Positions 45,001 through 53,406 of a DNA stretch of 54,566 nt are shown piece by piece. Below the pieces are notes generated by a model, which was not told the origin of the DNA, did no database searches, and was given only the letters and a program-made list of their open reading frames with translations. The stretch spans positions 1-54,566 of the forward strand of contig JAJCYI010000132.1 in NCBI GenBank assembly GCA_029263015.1. The letters run 5' to 3'. The stretch comes from Saprospiraceae bacterium. Its GTDB lineage: Bacteria; Bacteroidota; Bacteroidia; Chitinophagales; Saprospiraceae. Within the stretch, counting starts at the first letter, position 1. The number at the start of each line of letters is the position of its first letter. A program made the position numbers and the translations under genes.

Positions 45001-45016
45001 AATAACTTTGAGGCAT
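39092..45016 (-). CDS. Giant SprB-repeat T9SS-secreted protein B (type A sorting domain)
   Basis: The 1974-residue secreted protein has a signal peptide (ending near SLAAS, residue 25) and a proprotein-convertase P-like domain (about 45-205). Next are an Fn3 segment (about 206-300), a MAM-like region (about 302-478) and a MopE-like Ca2+/metal-binding stretch (about 482-550, EDKDGDGYGG, then DCDDFASFINPGA and DLNCNGMVDE). Ig-like segments (to about 800) lead into about 14 SprB repeats (about 808-1875). A type A C-terminal sorting domain (about 1890-1974, LLYPNPTQGIAFIDL, then NPAGLYSISF) closes it. A surface or matrix adhesin is inferred. The frame opens six codons earlier, but the Met at 45016 suits the signal peptide. 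Confidence 0.9.
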   Translation of the reverse strand: MPQSYFRKVFLWTCLCALQTSLAASTLDFQPPILSNPSGCNLHLPINDFSCDVSHFFQINVTSAPGTSLGTDVFLKEARILIAHEWVADLDITLISPNDVAIDLSSDNGSGKNNYGNPLDCNQFTSFVSNSLADACSTASITTAEAPFIGNYLPEQPFSHFNDGTSPNGIWTIQICDDGKQHFGTLEYVELVFESTTCLKPQDVTIVAVDSNSVQLDWTPGSNCDSTVFEFGFAGSFTPGSGFAVGGSSMIVVDSCPPITIIGLSPESNYEIYLRERCTNSFSINSCPITFSTTCAPPPVSEKEDFNSQNTCPAVCGVPCPISGTWANSMIDDFDWIVNNKNNITTIGTGPADDSPGGGNYIYIESSQSLCRSGREGVLVSNCIQVKAGTDSCDMSFDYLLNGIHVASLHLEFTQNGGLTWSNLKTIQGNQGEKWHTMFIDLDMLNGETVQFRFMAIGGNGNKGDIALDNIVFYGSEDLGAPPHIYFEDKDGDGYGGQDVFFSTCTVLNNTPGFVDNNLDCDDFASFINPGAIEEPCDGFDLNCNGMVDEYSFGPPVTFDTTICNGIIVPFKAIPNFNGQIIWYADMTGSDTVHIGNEYLPTDFPTNFTSSPITLTFYAEEAQNDSCFSATRAASNITILPQPDINTTDSPIICEGEIFDLGTIDVIDNNGANGLISYHNSPQPNGSNMIDPLVAPLLGQTFYIASTPVGGCTDVVSVDFIIKPSPIAHIDGLANVCQSSSQTLFGEDLGNGQAPLIYSWNTGDSTQAITVSNHPVLGAADTYILKIDGTNGCSDSDTLEVTTINNINSVERIVTPVSTCDGSDGAILLTPLDGTPPFTFVWPNGSETGNSLLLENLSQGAFSFTITDSSPEQCEFVIPIMTVDGPGAVLANSSITPVSCNGGNDGCVSINVSGNNPIISWSNGSSDEMICDLTAGTYGVTVTDGECEIILEFEVPEPDKISLNASIAQPTCNGLSNGSIYLNVFGGNPPYQFDWETGQTTQGINNVPAGTYGVTITDSRGCFQEIPALIVSEPTTITNDTTILILPSCFGFTDGKISLKPQGGTEPYDVDWDNGGMGTTINNVASGTYQVSIEDANGCVFIEDIFLDEPTPLELIIDEQKPPTCKGQDDGFINITVQGGTSGYTFEWNNNSTDQNQVFIPEGTYQVTTSDANGCTIISDPVTLEGEEIMTLMADITSPPCIGPDVGEIFMSVMNGGTGPFTFDWSIDESGPSINNLSPDIYSVTVTDSDKCQVDSSFEISAPQLISANIESIDPACFGNVDGQVYLNVSGGMQPHTFQWADSPNTESFRNNLQSGNYVSTITDANGCKLTTGLIVLADPEPMLVELYTLDQPTCYGDSTGVIEVSASGGTGQISFNWSTGDTIPHLNGLAPGHFSLSVEDEKGCSGQRVYEIVWPQPLRPEEQRFITGCNSLDSVCIAVTGGVSPYSYLWNNGDSSFCLADVPTGDYTATITDEVGCTEELMSVKVPDDVEAIYLQKLPSRDTICFNDSDGELTVLIDGGTLPLQYIWDNGTMGLTSDTVLHLTGLTQGNYQLTITDDAGCTSVTPVYNVIGGDAIFSQIAFFKDINCKGGTDGEIDLSVVGGFAPYIYVWTNEVGDTIGTSANLDGLLPGTYHAQITDSQGCTDEISKTILEPELQLGLDTFNISPITCFEDEDGSIDISPIGGTMPYFFDWSNGEVTQDQSFLSAGSYDLTITDARDCIFESSFQVNGPTGPLSLEFVNILTPLCFGESSGHININMTGGTQPYHYDWGVSNDEDLSLVEAGDYFLTVFDNTFECRYDTNLVVPEPSPLEADTTTTPAIFGQSNGSATVMGMGGTPPYEYYWMDIDTTQTITNLSPGWYAYVITDANGCELTGGVQVPLIVSAFEKELISDYLLYPNPTQGIAFIDLSFHEPLDFQIKIFNPLGEMVFSKSMDHFTSGKIPIELQNNPAGLYSISFFKYGSLILTDRIVKY

Positions 45017-45131
45017 ATTGGTTGTTCCTATCAATTGTTTTGAAAAGAAAACGGGTTACAGGTGTTTATTGGTGCGCCAACTGTGTGAGATAAAGCATAT
45101 TGCTGGGTGAGGATTATAATTGTAGAATGTG

Positions 45132-45139
45132 CAAAATTA
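45132..45139 (-). promoter_or_regulatory. -7 box upstream of giant protein B
   Basis: On the minus strand TAATTTTG matches TAnnTTTG, 115 bp before the start at 45016. A convincing -33 element is missing. The remainder of 45140-45570 is AT-rich and shows a TTACTTTG element at 45498-45505 that may serve the haloperoxidase-like gene on the plus strand. Confidence 0.35.
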
Positions 45140-45570
45140 GTTAAAAAACTTTGTTGGAGGCTAATCTGGGTTAAGTATTTCAGTATAGATTTATGTTGTG
45201 AGCGTAAATAACTGAAAATCAATATTTTGTTAACGGATATTGATAAAAATAGCATGTTTTTGTTTTTATTATTTGTGAATTAGTCGGTTGTCAAAAACCC
45301 TGGCCACCTTTCCGTCAAAACACTGTTGCAATTAATGATTGGGTTGGGTTCTTGTCGTTTGCCCTGTATAATAACGTATTTTTACAAAAGTTTTCAACAA
45401 ATTAAATGGAATTTTAATAGATTACAGGGGAATTGTGTTTTTTGGCAAACCATTTGAATTTTTCCTATCAAAATTGAAAATTAACCCCTCTAGGTCTTTA
45501 CTTTGCAAAAATTGTTGTTGGAATTCTAAGGAGCTGTTTTAAAACAGATTCTCAGAACATTAATTTTTCC

Positions 45571-46941
45571 ATGAACACAGTATTTACACATTGCAATCGA
45601 TTGATGTTGACACTTTGCTTATGCTTGGTAGGCATTGGTGGTTGCAAAGACGATGATAGTGCCCAGCCTCAATCCATTGACCTGGTCAAAAATGAAGAAG
45701 CCGCTGTTGCTCTTGAATGGATGAAATTATTTGTCGAAATTGACAGGTACGTTCAAGATTTCAGGCCCGGTCCAGTTTCAAGATCCCTAGCTTATATTAA
45801 TTTGGCAGCATACGAATCAGTGATGAAAGGTATGCCTGAATTCAAATCCGTCCAAGGATTATTTACTGGGCTTGTCATGCCGATTGCCACAGAAAACAAC
45901 TACCATTACCCCACTGTTGTCAATGCTGTCTATGCCAACCTTTTTAAAAGGTTTGTCCCTGCTGGGTTTATTTTCCCTGAACAGCAATCCGACCTTCAGT
46001 TTGATATTTTAGCATTGGAAGAGTCGTTCAATTCAATGTTTAAAACAATGGTAGGGACTGATGTATTCAACCGCTCAAAAGAATACGGCGAAGCAGTAGC
46101 CAATACAGTTTGGGAGTGGTCGAAGACGGATTCATTTGGCCACGATGCCCACGAAAATGCAAACCCTACTGGTTATACGCCTCCATCTGGCCCTGGCCTT
46201 TGGCAGCCAACTGCCCCAGAATTTTCAATTGCACTTTTCCCGTACTGGGGCAAGGCGAGGACTTTTTCGATTGGGGAGACAGAGAAATTGGCAGATGATC
46301 CGATGTCTTTCAGTGAGGAGGGGACTTCTCAGTTTTATGTGCAGGCCTTAGAAGTCAGAAATAGAGTAATGGGCCTTGAATTTGCAGATCAATGGGAAGC
46401 TGAATTCTGGAGTGATGATTTCACTGGCCAAACTTTTAGCCCTGTTTCCAGGTGGATTTCTATTACCAATCAAATCATCGAAAAGGATGAATGTCATTTG
46501 GAAATTGCACTTTATGCGTATGCTAAGGTATCGCTGGCCCTCAACGACGCAAGTGTAGCGGCTTGGCATTCAAAATACACCTACAATGTTGAACGGCCGG
46601 TCAGCTACATAAATCGTGTGTTGGATTCGGATTGGGCACCACACCTTAATAGTACGCCTAACTTTCCTTCTTACCCTTCAGGGCATGCAGCTTTTGGAGC
46701 AGCGTCTGCCGAGGTTCTTTCTCATATTTTCGGTTATGATTACGATATGTCAGATGAAAGCCACGATGGCCGCTCTGGGTTTCTTGGAATGCCTCGGTCG
46801 TTCGATACTTTTTACCAAATGGCCGAAGAGAATGCAACTTCAAGAATATCAGCTGGCGTGAATTTCAGAATGGACACCGAAGAAGGGCTCAACCTTGGTT
46901 TCAAAATTGGCCGAAAAGTAAATGAGATGCCATTTAAGTGA
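45571..46941 (+). CDS. Vanadium-haloperoxidase-like PAP2 lipoprotein
   Basis: The 456-residue protein has a lipoprotein signal (GIGGC, C25) and the all-helical fold of vanadium haloperoxidases and PAP2 phosphatases. Relative to the fungal chloroperoxidase pocket (K353, R360, S402, G403, H404, R490, H496) I read K335, R342, S370, G371, H372 and R425 at equivalent spacing in KYTYNVERP, YPSGHAAFG and SRISAGVNFRMD. The last position, the histidine that binds vanadate or acts as nucleophile, is N431. Other Bacteroidota homologues I recall have His there (GVHFRMD-like). The enzyme may therefore be inactive as a haloperoxidase or use different chemistry. Confidence 0.8.
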   Translation: MNTVFTHCNRLMLTLCLCLVGIGGCKDDDSAQPQSIDLVKNEEAAVALEWMKLFVEIDRYVQDFRPGPVSRSLAYINLAAYESVMKGMPEFKSVQGLFTGLVMPIATENNYHYPTVVNAVYANLFKRFVPAGFIFPEQQSDLQFDILALEESFNSMFKTMVGTDVFNRSKEYGEAVANTVWEWSKTDSFGHDAHENANPTGYTPPSGPGLWQPTAPEFSIALFPYWGKARTFSIGETEKLADDPMSFSEEGTSQFYVQALEVRNRVMGLEFADQWEAEFWSDDFTGQTFSPVSRWISITNQIIEKDECHLEIALYAYAKVSLALNDASVAAWHSKYTYNVERPVSYINRVLDSDWAPHLNSTPNFPSYPSGHAAFGAASAEVLSHIFGYDYDMSDESHDGRSGFLGMPRSFDTFYQMAEENATSRISAGVNFRMDTEEGLNLGFKIGRKVNEMPFK

Positions 46942-47000
46942 ATTGAGAATTGAGAATGGGACTCCAAACTTGCTTCAATTCTCAACTCTCCATCTTCTTT

Positions 47001-47133
47001 TGGAATCCCACACTCTCCGTTCTCCTCATTTATGTTCATTTTGGATGGGGTCTCTCCGTTCTCCATTCCCCGCCTTCCTGTGGAATCCTATACCCTCCGT
47101 TCTCCTATTTCACGTATGCTCATTTTGATAGGA
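47001..47133 (+). repeat. Degenerate direct repeat, 80-nt period
   Basis: TGGAATCCCACACTCTCCGT (from 47001) recurs as TGGAATCCTATACCCTCCGT (from 47081), and both run on into CTCCT, ATG and CATTTTG-like strings; a third partial TCTCTCCGTTCTCC lies between. The 46942-47280 gap holds no ORF I can support. The flanks carry GAATTGAGAATT-type strings. Confidence 0.6.
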
Positions 47134-47280
47134 ATCAATTCTCAATTCAAAATTCCCTCCTGTTTTTGTCGCTAATTAGTTAATCTATTACTTGGGATCC
47201 CATTATTTTCTTGAGATGAATAAAAATTAGTTTCATTTGCATGAAGAAGATACATGGCATTCTTCCCAAAACTTTGATCT

Positions 47281-47700
47281 ATGAAAAATAATTACTTTTA
47301 TTCCTTATTTTTCTTCACCTGTTTCTCTACCTTTGTTTCGGCTCAACAGCCAGCCCACACTCACATCTCCATAGATAACCGACTGTACGAAGCATTCGAT
47401 AGCGGTTACGTGGAAAGATTGATCGCCGAGAACCCTTTCCTGATACATCGTTGGAATTATTACCTTGATAATTCGTGGTACATCACTGATCTACCTGCAG
47501 AAAAAGTCAAGGGTGACTACCCAATTATCCATATTGAGGATTTAGGCAAGATTAATATTTTCCTTCTTGAAAAGGAACAGGATCTTCACAGGGATTGGAA
47601 CAAGCAGCAAGTTTACCAAATAAAGGATACTGGTTTGGCATTGGTGCTTTATGCAGGTAAGGATTTCACCAAAAAACTAAACGATCACTTAGAACGCTGA
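47281..47700 (+). CDS. Small secreted protein of unknown function
   Basis: The 139-residue product has a signal peptide (cleavage near SAQQP, residue 22). A compact domain follows with FDSGYVERLIAENPFLIHRW, YYLDNSWYITDLP and KINIFLLEKEQDL, ending in a Gly-containing strand VLYAGKDF. I do not recognise the family. It precedes giant protein C on the same strand but is separated from it by 418 bp, including a palindromic element, so a shared operon is doubtful. Confidence 0.55.
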   Translation: MKNNYFYSLFFFTCFSTFVSAQQPAHTHISIDNRLYEAFDSGYVERLIAENPFLIHRWNYYLDNSWYITDLPAEKVKGDYPIIHIEDLGKINIFLLEKEQDLHRDWNKQQVYQIKDTGLALVLYAGKDFTKKLNDHLER

Positions 47701-47904
47701 CGAACGTTTTCATAAATTTCTCCCATGCTGGGCCTCTTTCATTCAAATCAAGCAAATGGCCCGAACATCCAATTCAGTCGCTTTTGAGCTAATCTATATA
47801 CTGAATATAGCGACCTGAGATCCATGAACATGTTGATTAATTGACCTGTACTACATTCTGATAATCATGTAGTTAAATTGATTTTGTGCTCATTCGGATT
47901 ATTA

Positions 47905-48074
47905 GGTAAGGGAGTAGGCAATAAATAAGCTACCCAATTTTGCGAAGTTATTATTTCTTGTAAAAGTGCTTGAAAAACTAAGAATAGTGGGGCTATGGTT
48001 ATTTTTTCAAGTGTTTTTAGAAGGAAAAAGAACGAGCCAAAATGGGTAGGTTATTTGTCGCCTACTCCCTAATG
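47905..48074. mobile_element. MITE-like palindromic element, about 170 bp
   Basis: The whole stretch folds on itself. The left end (AAGGGAGTAGGCAATAAATA, reading in from 47908) mirrors the right end (GGGTAGGTTATTTGTCGCCT then ACTCCCTAA, ending at 48072). The inner arms (GTTATTATTTCTTGTAAAAG and its right-hand counterpart around 48000-48035) also pair, with GGGGCTATGG near the centre. No ORF is present. The termini are the GGGTAGGTTATT motif also found on each side of corA. Confidence 0.6.
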
Positions 48075-48118
48075 ACTGCTTAAACCAAAAACTCACTCAT
48101 CTTACACCATTTAGGAAT

Positions 48119-51100
48119 ATGAAATTAAGACTTACTATATCCATCCTCCTTTCGCTGGGGTTTTGTTTTGTTTTCTGCCAACAAACCGAATATCTGATGA
48201 GCAGCACATTGACCCAAGTGGATGATTGTTCGGGATTTTTTCTTGACAGTGGCGGCGGGACTGGTAGCTATGGTTCCAACGAAAGTTTCACGACGACCAT
48301 TTGCCCACAGGGGAATTCAGGGACTCATGTACAGTTGATTTTTAGTGGCCCACAGATCAATGCTGGCGATGAACTCTGCTTTTTTGATGGACCGGATATT
48401 CTGTCCCCCTCGTTGGGCTGTGCAAGTGATTTTAGTTTGGGAGGAGCGTTCATTATTCAGGCAACGGCTCCAAATGTTTCTGGATGTCTGACACTTACGT
48501 TTAATTCCAATGCCAGCGGAGATGGAGATGGTTGGAGTGCCGATATAAATTGTATTCCTTCATGTCAAACCATCTTATCCATAATTGATAGCTCAGATCC
48601 AGTAGCTGTTCCCCTTGATACGGGATGGATTGACATTTGCCCTGGTGACCGAATTTTTTTCACAGGTGCTGGAGAATACCCCCAGGATGGGGCAGTTTAT
48701 AACCATTCTGACCTGACCAGCAATTTTGCCTGGGATTTCGGAGATGGCAACAATACGCTCGGCCCCAATGTGTCGCATGTTTACAATGAGCCAGGTGGTT
48801 ATATAGTGCAATTGACGATCACAGACCAATTGGGTTGTGAAAACACCAATTTTGTGAACCAAAGGATCAGGGTTGCTCCAAAACCAAATTTTGAGCTGGG
48901 GTTTTGGCCTGGTCAGATTTGTGCAGGTGATACCGTCCAGTTGAATGCGATGGTTGACAGCATGGATATCGACCACACTGTTTCTGTATTGCCAAGCGCA
49001 GGTTCGTTCCAAACTGCAGGTATCCGTTCAGATTCGTTGCCTTTACCAGATGGGAACGGATCGTCCTATCTTACCACTATTTCGTTTTCAGATTTTTCTC
49101 CAGGCCAGGTTCTCACTGACATAAATGACCTCTTGGGCATATATGTGAATATGGAACACTCATGGATGCGTGATCTGCAAATTTCCCTTACCTGCCCAAA
49201 TGGTCAATCCATCATGTTGCACAATCATCCTGGCCAACTGGGGGGCGAAGTATTTTTAGGCATTCCGTATGAGAACGACGAAGGCTTTTTTACACCGATA
49301 CCCGGTACTGGTTACGAATACGGTTGGCAGAGCAATCCAGACTATAATTACACCTGGATTGAGTATGCCAATATGTTCTTGCCCAACATTTTACCTAGTG
49401 GCACTTATAACTCTTATGAACCGCTCTCAGACTTATTGGGCTGCCCATTGAACGGTGACTGGACTATAGAAGTGACGGACTTGTGGTCAATTGACAATGG
49501 GTATATATTTTCTTGGGCAATTGATTTCCATCAGTCCCTTTTCCCTGCCCTTGAAACCTTTACGCCGTCCATTACCACATGGCAATGGGACAGCCATCCT
49601 TCTATATTTTTTGAACAAACTGATACCATCGCTGGCTCTCCTGGGAATGCAGGGGAAGTTGCCTATTCGTTTATAGTGGAAGATGAATTTGGCTGTAGTT
49701 GGGATACCACCCTAAACATACAAGTGCTCCCGTTTACACACCCAGACTGCCATAATTGTGCAGATTTATTGCAACCTTTTCCAGATACGGTTATCTGTTT
49801 TGGCGACTCAGTGGAAATTGGCCTTTCAACACCCCAATCGGAAGGTGCCGTGACTTTTGAATCTTATGACGATTACGAAATAGGTGCGGGCAACCACCCA
49901 CCCGCATTTCCATATTATTCAACGATAAACATCAACTCCATCAATCCTACTGTTATCACCAACCCGCTGGTTGATATAGTTTCCGTCTGTCTGGATTTGG
50001 AAACAGATTTTGATGCGGATATTAGATTATTTCTGGTTGCACCAAATGGACAAATGTTGGAACTTTCTACCAATAACGGTGGCAGCGCTGATAATTATTC
50101 CCAGACTTGTTTTACCCCAACGGCCATAGTTCCGATTACAGCTGGAACTGCTCCATTCACTGGCGATTTTCAACCAGAAGGAAGCTGGAATATTTTAAAC
50201 AACGCCCCCATTAATGGAGATTGGTCGCTCCAGGTTTCCGATCAATTTGGTATAAATGCTTTTGGAAACCTCAATTGGTGGAGCATTGCTTTCCGGTCGG
50301 ATAATGATGTGTTGTTTAACTGGTCACCAGATGCGGCATTGAGTTGTGAAGATTGCCCCAACCCGACAGTAATTCCAACTGCAAATGGCACTTATTCCAT
50401 CGAAGCAACCGATCTGTTCGGCTGTGTTGCGAATGAATCCGTCACCATCAACGTGCTTAACAGTTTTATTGCTCCCAATGTATTTGCCGCACAACAAGCT
50501 GGGGGACAGGTGCTTATAACTTGGGACGATTCCAATCCGGGACTGGATTATGAGGTAAACATTAATGGAACAGGATGGCAGCCTTCAAATAATGGCCTGT
50601 TGTCACATCTGGTCACAGGATTGAATATTGGTGAAATAGTAAATGCTGAAATACGGGCCATCGTTTCAGGTGGGGCTTGCGATGTGGGCATCGGCGTTTC
50701 TTCGATTACTTATTTTTTATGTTCCCTTGAAGCGGTTCTCAATAGCCAAGGCCCTTATGCTGTTTCCTGTAATGGGCTTTGCGATGAATCAGTTCAGGTT
50801 TCAGTTTTCAACGGTGTTTCACCCTTTGTTTTTGATGTAACCAACCAAACCACAGGCGATAATTCCATCTTGATGAATGGCAACCTAATAGACTTGTGCC
50901 CAGGCATTTATCAAGTAATTGTTTCTGATGATGACGCTTGCATGGACACCGTTGACTTTGAGGTGGGCAACCAACTGCCTGTTGTTGTTACAGCAGTCGA
51001 GGAGAGTCCTGTTTCTTGTTTTGGAGGAAGTGATGGTTGTGCATCTGTGACGGCATTTGGTGGCGTCGGAGGGTTTTCATTTTTATGGAATGACCCAAAC

Positions 51101-53188
51101 ATGTCCATCGGAACGCCGATTTGTGGTCTTCAAGCTGGGCCGGTCATTGTCACTGCTACCGACCAAAATGGATGTCAAGGATCGGGTGTGGTCACAATTA
51201 CAGAACCTGATCTGTTAGAACTGGACCTTAACGCTTCCGATGTTAACTGCACTGGTGGAAACGATGGTTCGGCAACGGCCATGGTTACGGGAGGAGTCAT
51301 GCCATATAATTACCTCTGGAGTGGAGGGGATACACCCAACCAGCAAACGACTGGCATGTTGACGGCTAATAATTATAGTGTAATTGTGGAAGATGCCAAT
51401 GGCTGTCAGGTATCTGGAAACATTGATGTCGGTGAACCACAGGACGGGTTACTACTTTCGGTAACAACTTTCAATGGTTGTTTTAACTTAAATGAAAATG
51501 AAGCTATGGCTTCAGTATCTGGAGGCACGTTACCCTATTCTTATTTATGGTCACCTTCAGGAGGTACAGCAGCAACAGCTGATAATTTGCCAAACGGAGA
51601 TTTTACCGTGGTAGTTACTGATGGTTCAGGATGTACCATTCAAGAAACTGTTACCTTGGATGATTTGGACGAAGTTGATGTGGCTATTGCATTTGATCTG
51701 CCTTCCTGCAACAATGGATCAGACGGTGCAATTGCCGCCAATATTGTGACCGGCGGAACAGGAACTGGCTATACATATCTTTGGAGTACTGGCGATATGG
51801 ATGATTTTATCAATGGATTGCAGGGAGGTCAAACTTACGCGGTAACTGTCGAAGATTCACAAGGCTGTGAGGGCGTAGCATCGCTACTGCTTCAAGACCC
51901 ACCGGCCATGGAAGCTTCCGCGCAGATAACAGATGCGTTTTGCAACGGTGTGGCTGATGGCAATATCCTCATTTCTACCGTTGAGAATAATCAGGGCAAT
52001 GTGACTTACCAATGGGATGCCTCAGCCTTGAACCAGATCACACAAATGGCGAATGACCTTGGAGCAGGTAATTACAGCGTTGTCATAACTGATACGGCAG
52101 GATGTTCAATTACGCAATTATACTCCGTTGGAGAGCCTACCCCAATAGCAGTTGATTTTGAAACAACTGACAACGATTGTTTTGGAGGAAATGACGGATC
52201 TATAGATTCTGATGTAATGGGGGGTACGCCAGGTTATTCATTCCTCTGGTCTAATGGTGCAGCTACTGCTAAATTAACTGATATTTCTTCCGATATGTAC
52301 TATGTGACCATTACAGACTTGAATGGTTGTGTAAAAGAGGATTCGATCTTTTTGAATCAGCCTGCTGTCGTTACGATAAATCTGATGGTTGATGATGTAT
52401 CCTGTTTTGGTGAAATGGACGGCTCGATTTCCATTGAGGCAATTGGAGGTATACAGCCCTATACTTATAGTCTGGACAATCAACAGTTTTTTGGAAGCCA
52501 GACCTTAATTGCTTTAACGGCTGGCGATTACCCAGTTTTTGTGATGGATGCAAATGAATGTACCTATTCCACTAATACAACAATAACAGAGCCGCCCCCT
52601 ATTTCGGTAACAATCATTGGAAATGGCCTGGACGTAAGTGAATTAACAATCCAATCTGGTGAAGAGATATTGCTAGATGCCGATGTATCAAATGCAATAG
52701 GGTTGGTCACTTATTCTTGGACAGCAGGGTGGTGTGGCACGCTTACCTGCCCTGGAGACTCCACTGACTGCGGGGTAGATATTGATTGTTCCAATCCAGT
52801 AGCATTTCCTGATTTTGCAAATGATTATTTCTTGTTTGTCGAAGATGAAAATGGCTGTCAGGCTGAGGATCAAATCCAAATACAGGTGCGCAAAACCCGT
52901 TCTGTCGTTGTGCCAACAGGCTTTACGCCAAATGGTGATGGCTTGAACGAATTTCTACCTGTCCATGGCCGATCGGGTACGATGATAAACCTCTTCCAGG
53001 TCTTCGACCGATGGGGGGAACTCCTTTTTGAGGATACTGAAATTCCCATCAACGACATAACAAGGGGATGGGACGGCACCTTTAAATCACAGGATATGCC
53101 TCCTGGAGTCTATGTCTGGTACATTGAAGTTGAGTATTCCGATGGAATGGAGGAAAGCTTTAAGGGTGAAACAACTTTGATAAGGTGA
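48119..53188 (+). CDS. Giant SprB-repeat T9SS-secreted protein C (type B sorting domain)
   Basis: The 1689-residue protein has a signal peptide (to about residue 20), a CUB-like domain (about 35-145), a PKD domain (about 175-260, AWDFGDGNNTLGP), a first P-like domain (about 300-475, SWMRDLQISLTCPNGQ), an Ig-like segment, a second P-like domain (about 575-735), Ig and Fn3-like segments, and about eight SprB repeats (about 880-1490). A gliding-motility-associated C-terminal domain (about 1595-1689) ends it, with PTGFTPNGDGLNEFLPV, FDRWGELLFE and GWDGTFKSQDMPPGVYVWYI. That type B domain routes proteins through T9SS and usually depends on a PorP/SprF partner, which is encoded next. Confidence 0.92.
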   Translation: MKLRLTISILLSLGFCFVFCQQTEYLMSSTLTQVDDCSGFFLDSGGGTGSYGSNESFTTTICPQGNSGTHVQLIFSGPQINAGDELCFFDGPDILSPSLGCASDFSLGGAFIIQATAPNVSGCLTLTFNSNASGDGDGWSADINCIPSCQTILSIIDSSDPVAVPLDTGWIDICPGDRIFFTGAGEYPQDGAVYNHSDLTSNFAWDFGDGNNTLGPNVSHVYNEPGGYIVQLTITDQLGCENTNFVNQRIRVAPKPNFELGFWPGQICAGDTVQLNAMVDSMDIDHTVSVLPSAGSFQTAGIRSDSLPLPDGNGSSYLTTISFSDFSPGQVLTDINDLLGIYVNMEHSWMRDLQISLTCPNGQSIMLHNHPGQLGGEVFLGIPYENDEGFFTPIPGTGYEYGWQSNPDYNYTWIEYANMFLPNILPSGTYNSYEPLSDLLGCPLNGDWTIEVTDLWSIDNGYIFSWAIDFHQSLFPALETFTPSITTWQWDSHPSIFFEQTDTIAGSPGNAGEVAYSFIVEDEFGCSWDTTLNIQVLPFTHPDCHNCADLLQPFPDTVICFGDSVEIGLSTPQSEGAVTFESYDDYEIGAGNHPPAFPYYSTININSINPTVITNPLVDIVSVCLDLETDFDADIRLFLVAPNGQMLELSTNNGGSADNYSQTCFTPTAIVPITAGTAPFTGDFQPEGSWNILNNAPINGDWSLQVSDQFGINAFGNLNWWSIAFRSDNDVLFNWSPDAALSCEDCPNPTVIPTANGTYSIEATDLFGCVANESVTINVLNSFIAPNVFAAQQAGGQVLITWDDSNPGLDYEVNINGTGWQPSNNGLLSHLVTGLNIGEIVNAEIRAIVSGGACDVGIGVSSITYFLCSLEAVLNSQGPYAVSCNGLCDESVQVSVFNGVSPFVFDVTNQTTGDNSILMNGNLIDLCPGIYQVIVSDDDACMDTVDFEVGNQLPVVVTAVEESPVSCFGGSDGCASVTAFGGVGGFSFLWNDPNMSIGTPICGLQAGPVIVTATDQNGCQGSGVVTITEPDLLELDLNASDVNCTGGNDGSATAMVTGGVMPYNYLWSGGDTPNQQTTGMLTANNYSVIVEDANGCQVSGNIDVGEPQDGLLLSVTTFNGCFNLNENEAMASVSGGTLPYSYLWSPSGGTAATADNLPNGDFTVVVTDGSGCTIQETVTLDDLDEVDVAIAFDLPSCNNGSDGAIAANIVTGGTGTGYTYLWSTGDMDDFINGLQGGQTYAVTVEDSQGCEGVASLLLQDPPAMEASAQITDAFCNGVADGNILISTVENNQGNVTYQWDASALNQITQMANDLGAGNYSVVITDTAGCSITQLYSVGEPTPIAVDFETTDNDCFGGNDGSIDSDVMGGTPGYSFLWSNGAATAKLTDISSDMYYVTITDLNGCVKEDSIFLNQPAVVTINLMVDDVSCFGEMDGSISIEAIGGIQPYTYSLDNQQFFGSQTLIALTAGDYPVFVMDANECTYSTNTTITEPPPISVTIIGNGLDVSELTIQSGEEILLDADVSNAIGLVTYSWTAGWCGTLTCPGDSTDCGVDIDCSNPVAFPDFANDYFLFVEDENGCQAEDQIQIQVRKTRSVVVPTGFTPNGDGLNEFLPVHGRSGTMINLFQVFDRWGELLFEDTEIPINDITRGWDGTFKSQDMPPGVYVWYIEVEYSDGMEESFKGETTLIR

Positions 53189-53406
53189 TTTTGAGTGATG
53201 AGCTGCCAAAAAGTGTAGCACATTATTCAATTAAATGGAAAGATGCTGAACAGTTGATAATTTTTTCTAAAATTGGCTTTTGATTAAATCTATCATCGGC
53301 AATTAATAATTGAAAACATAGACATTCAATACGTTTTGAAGTGACCCCGAACCAAGAACCAGTAACCCCAAACCAAAAGCTAAATATTTTTTTCGAACAA
53401 ATTCTA

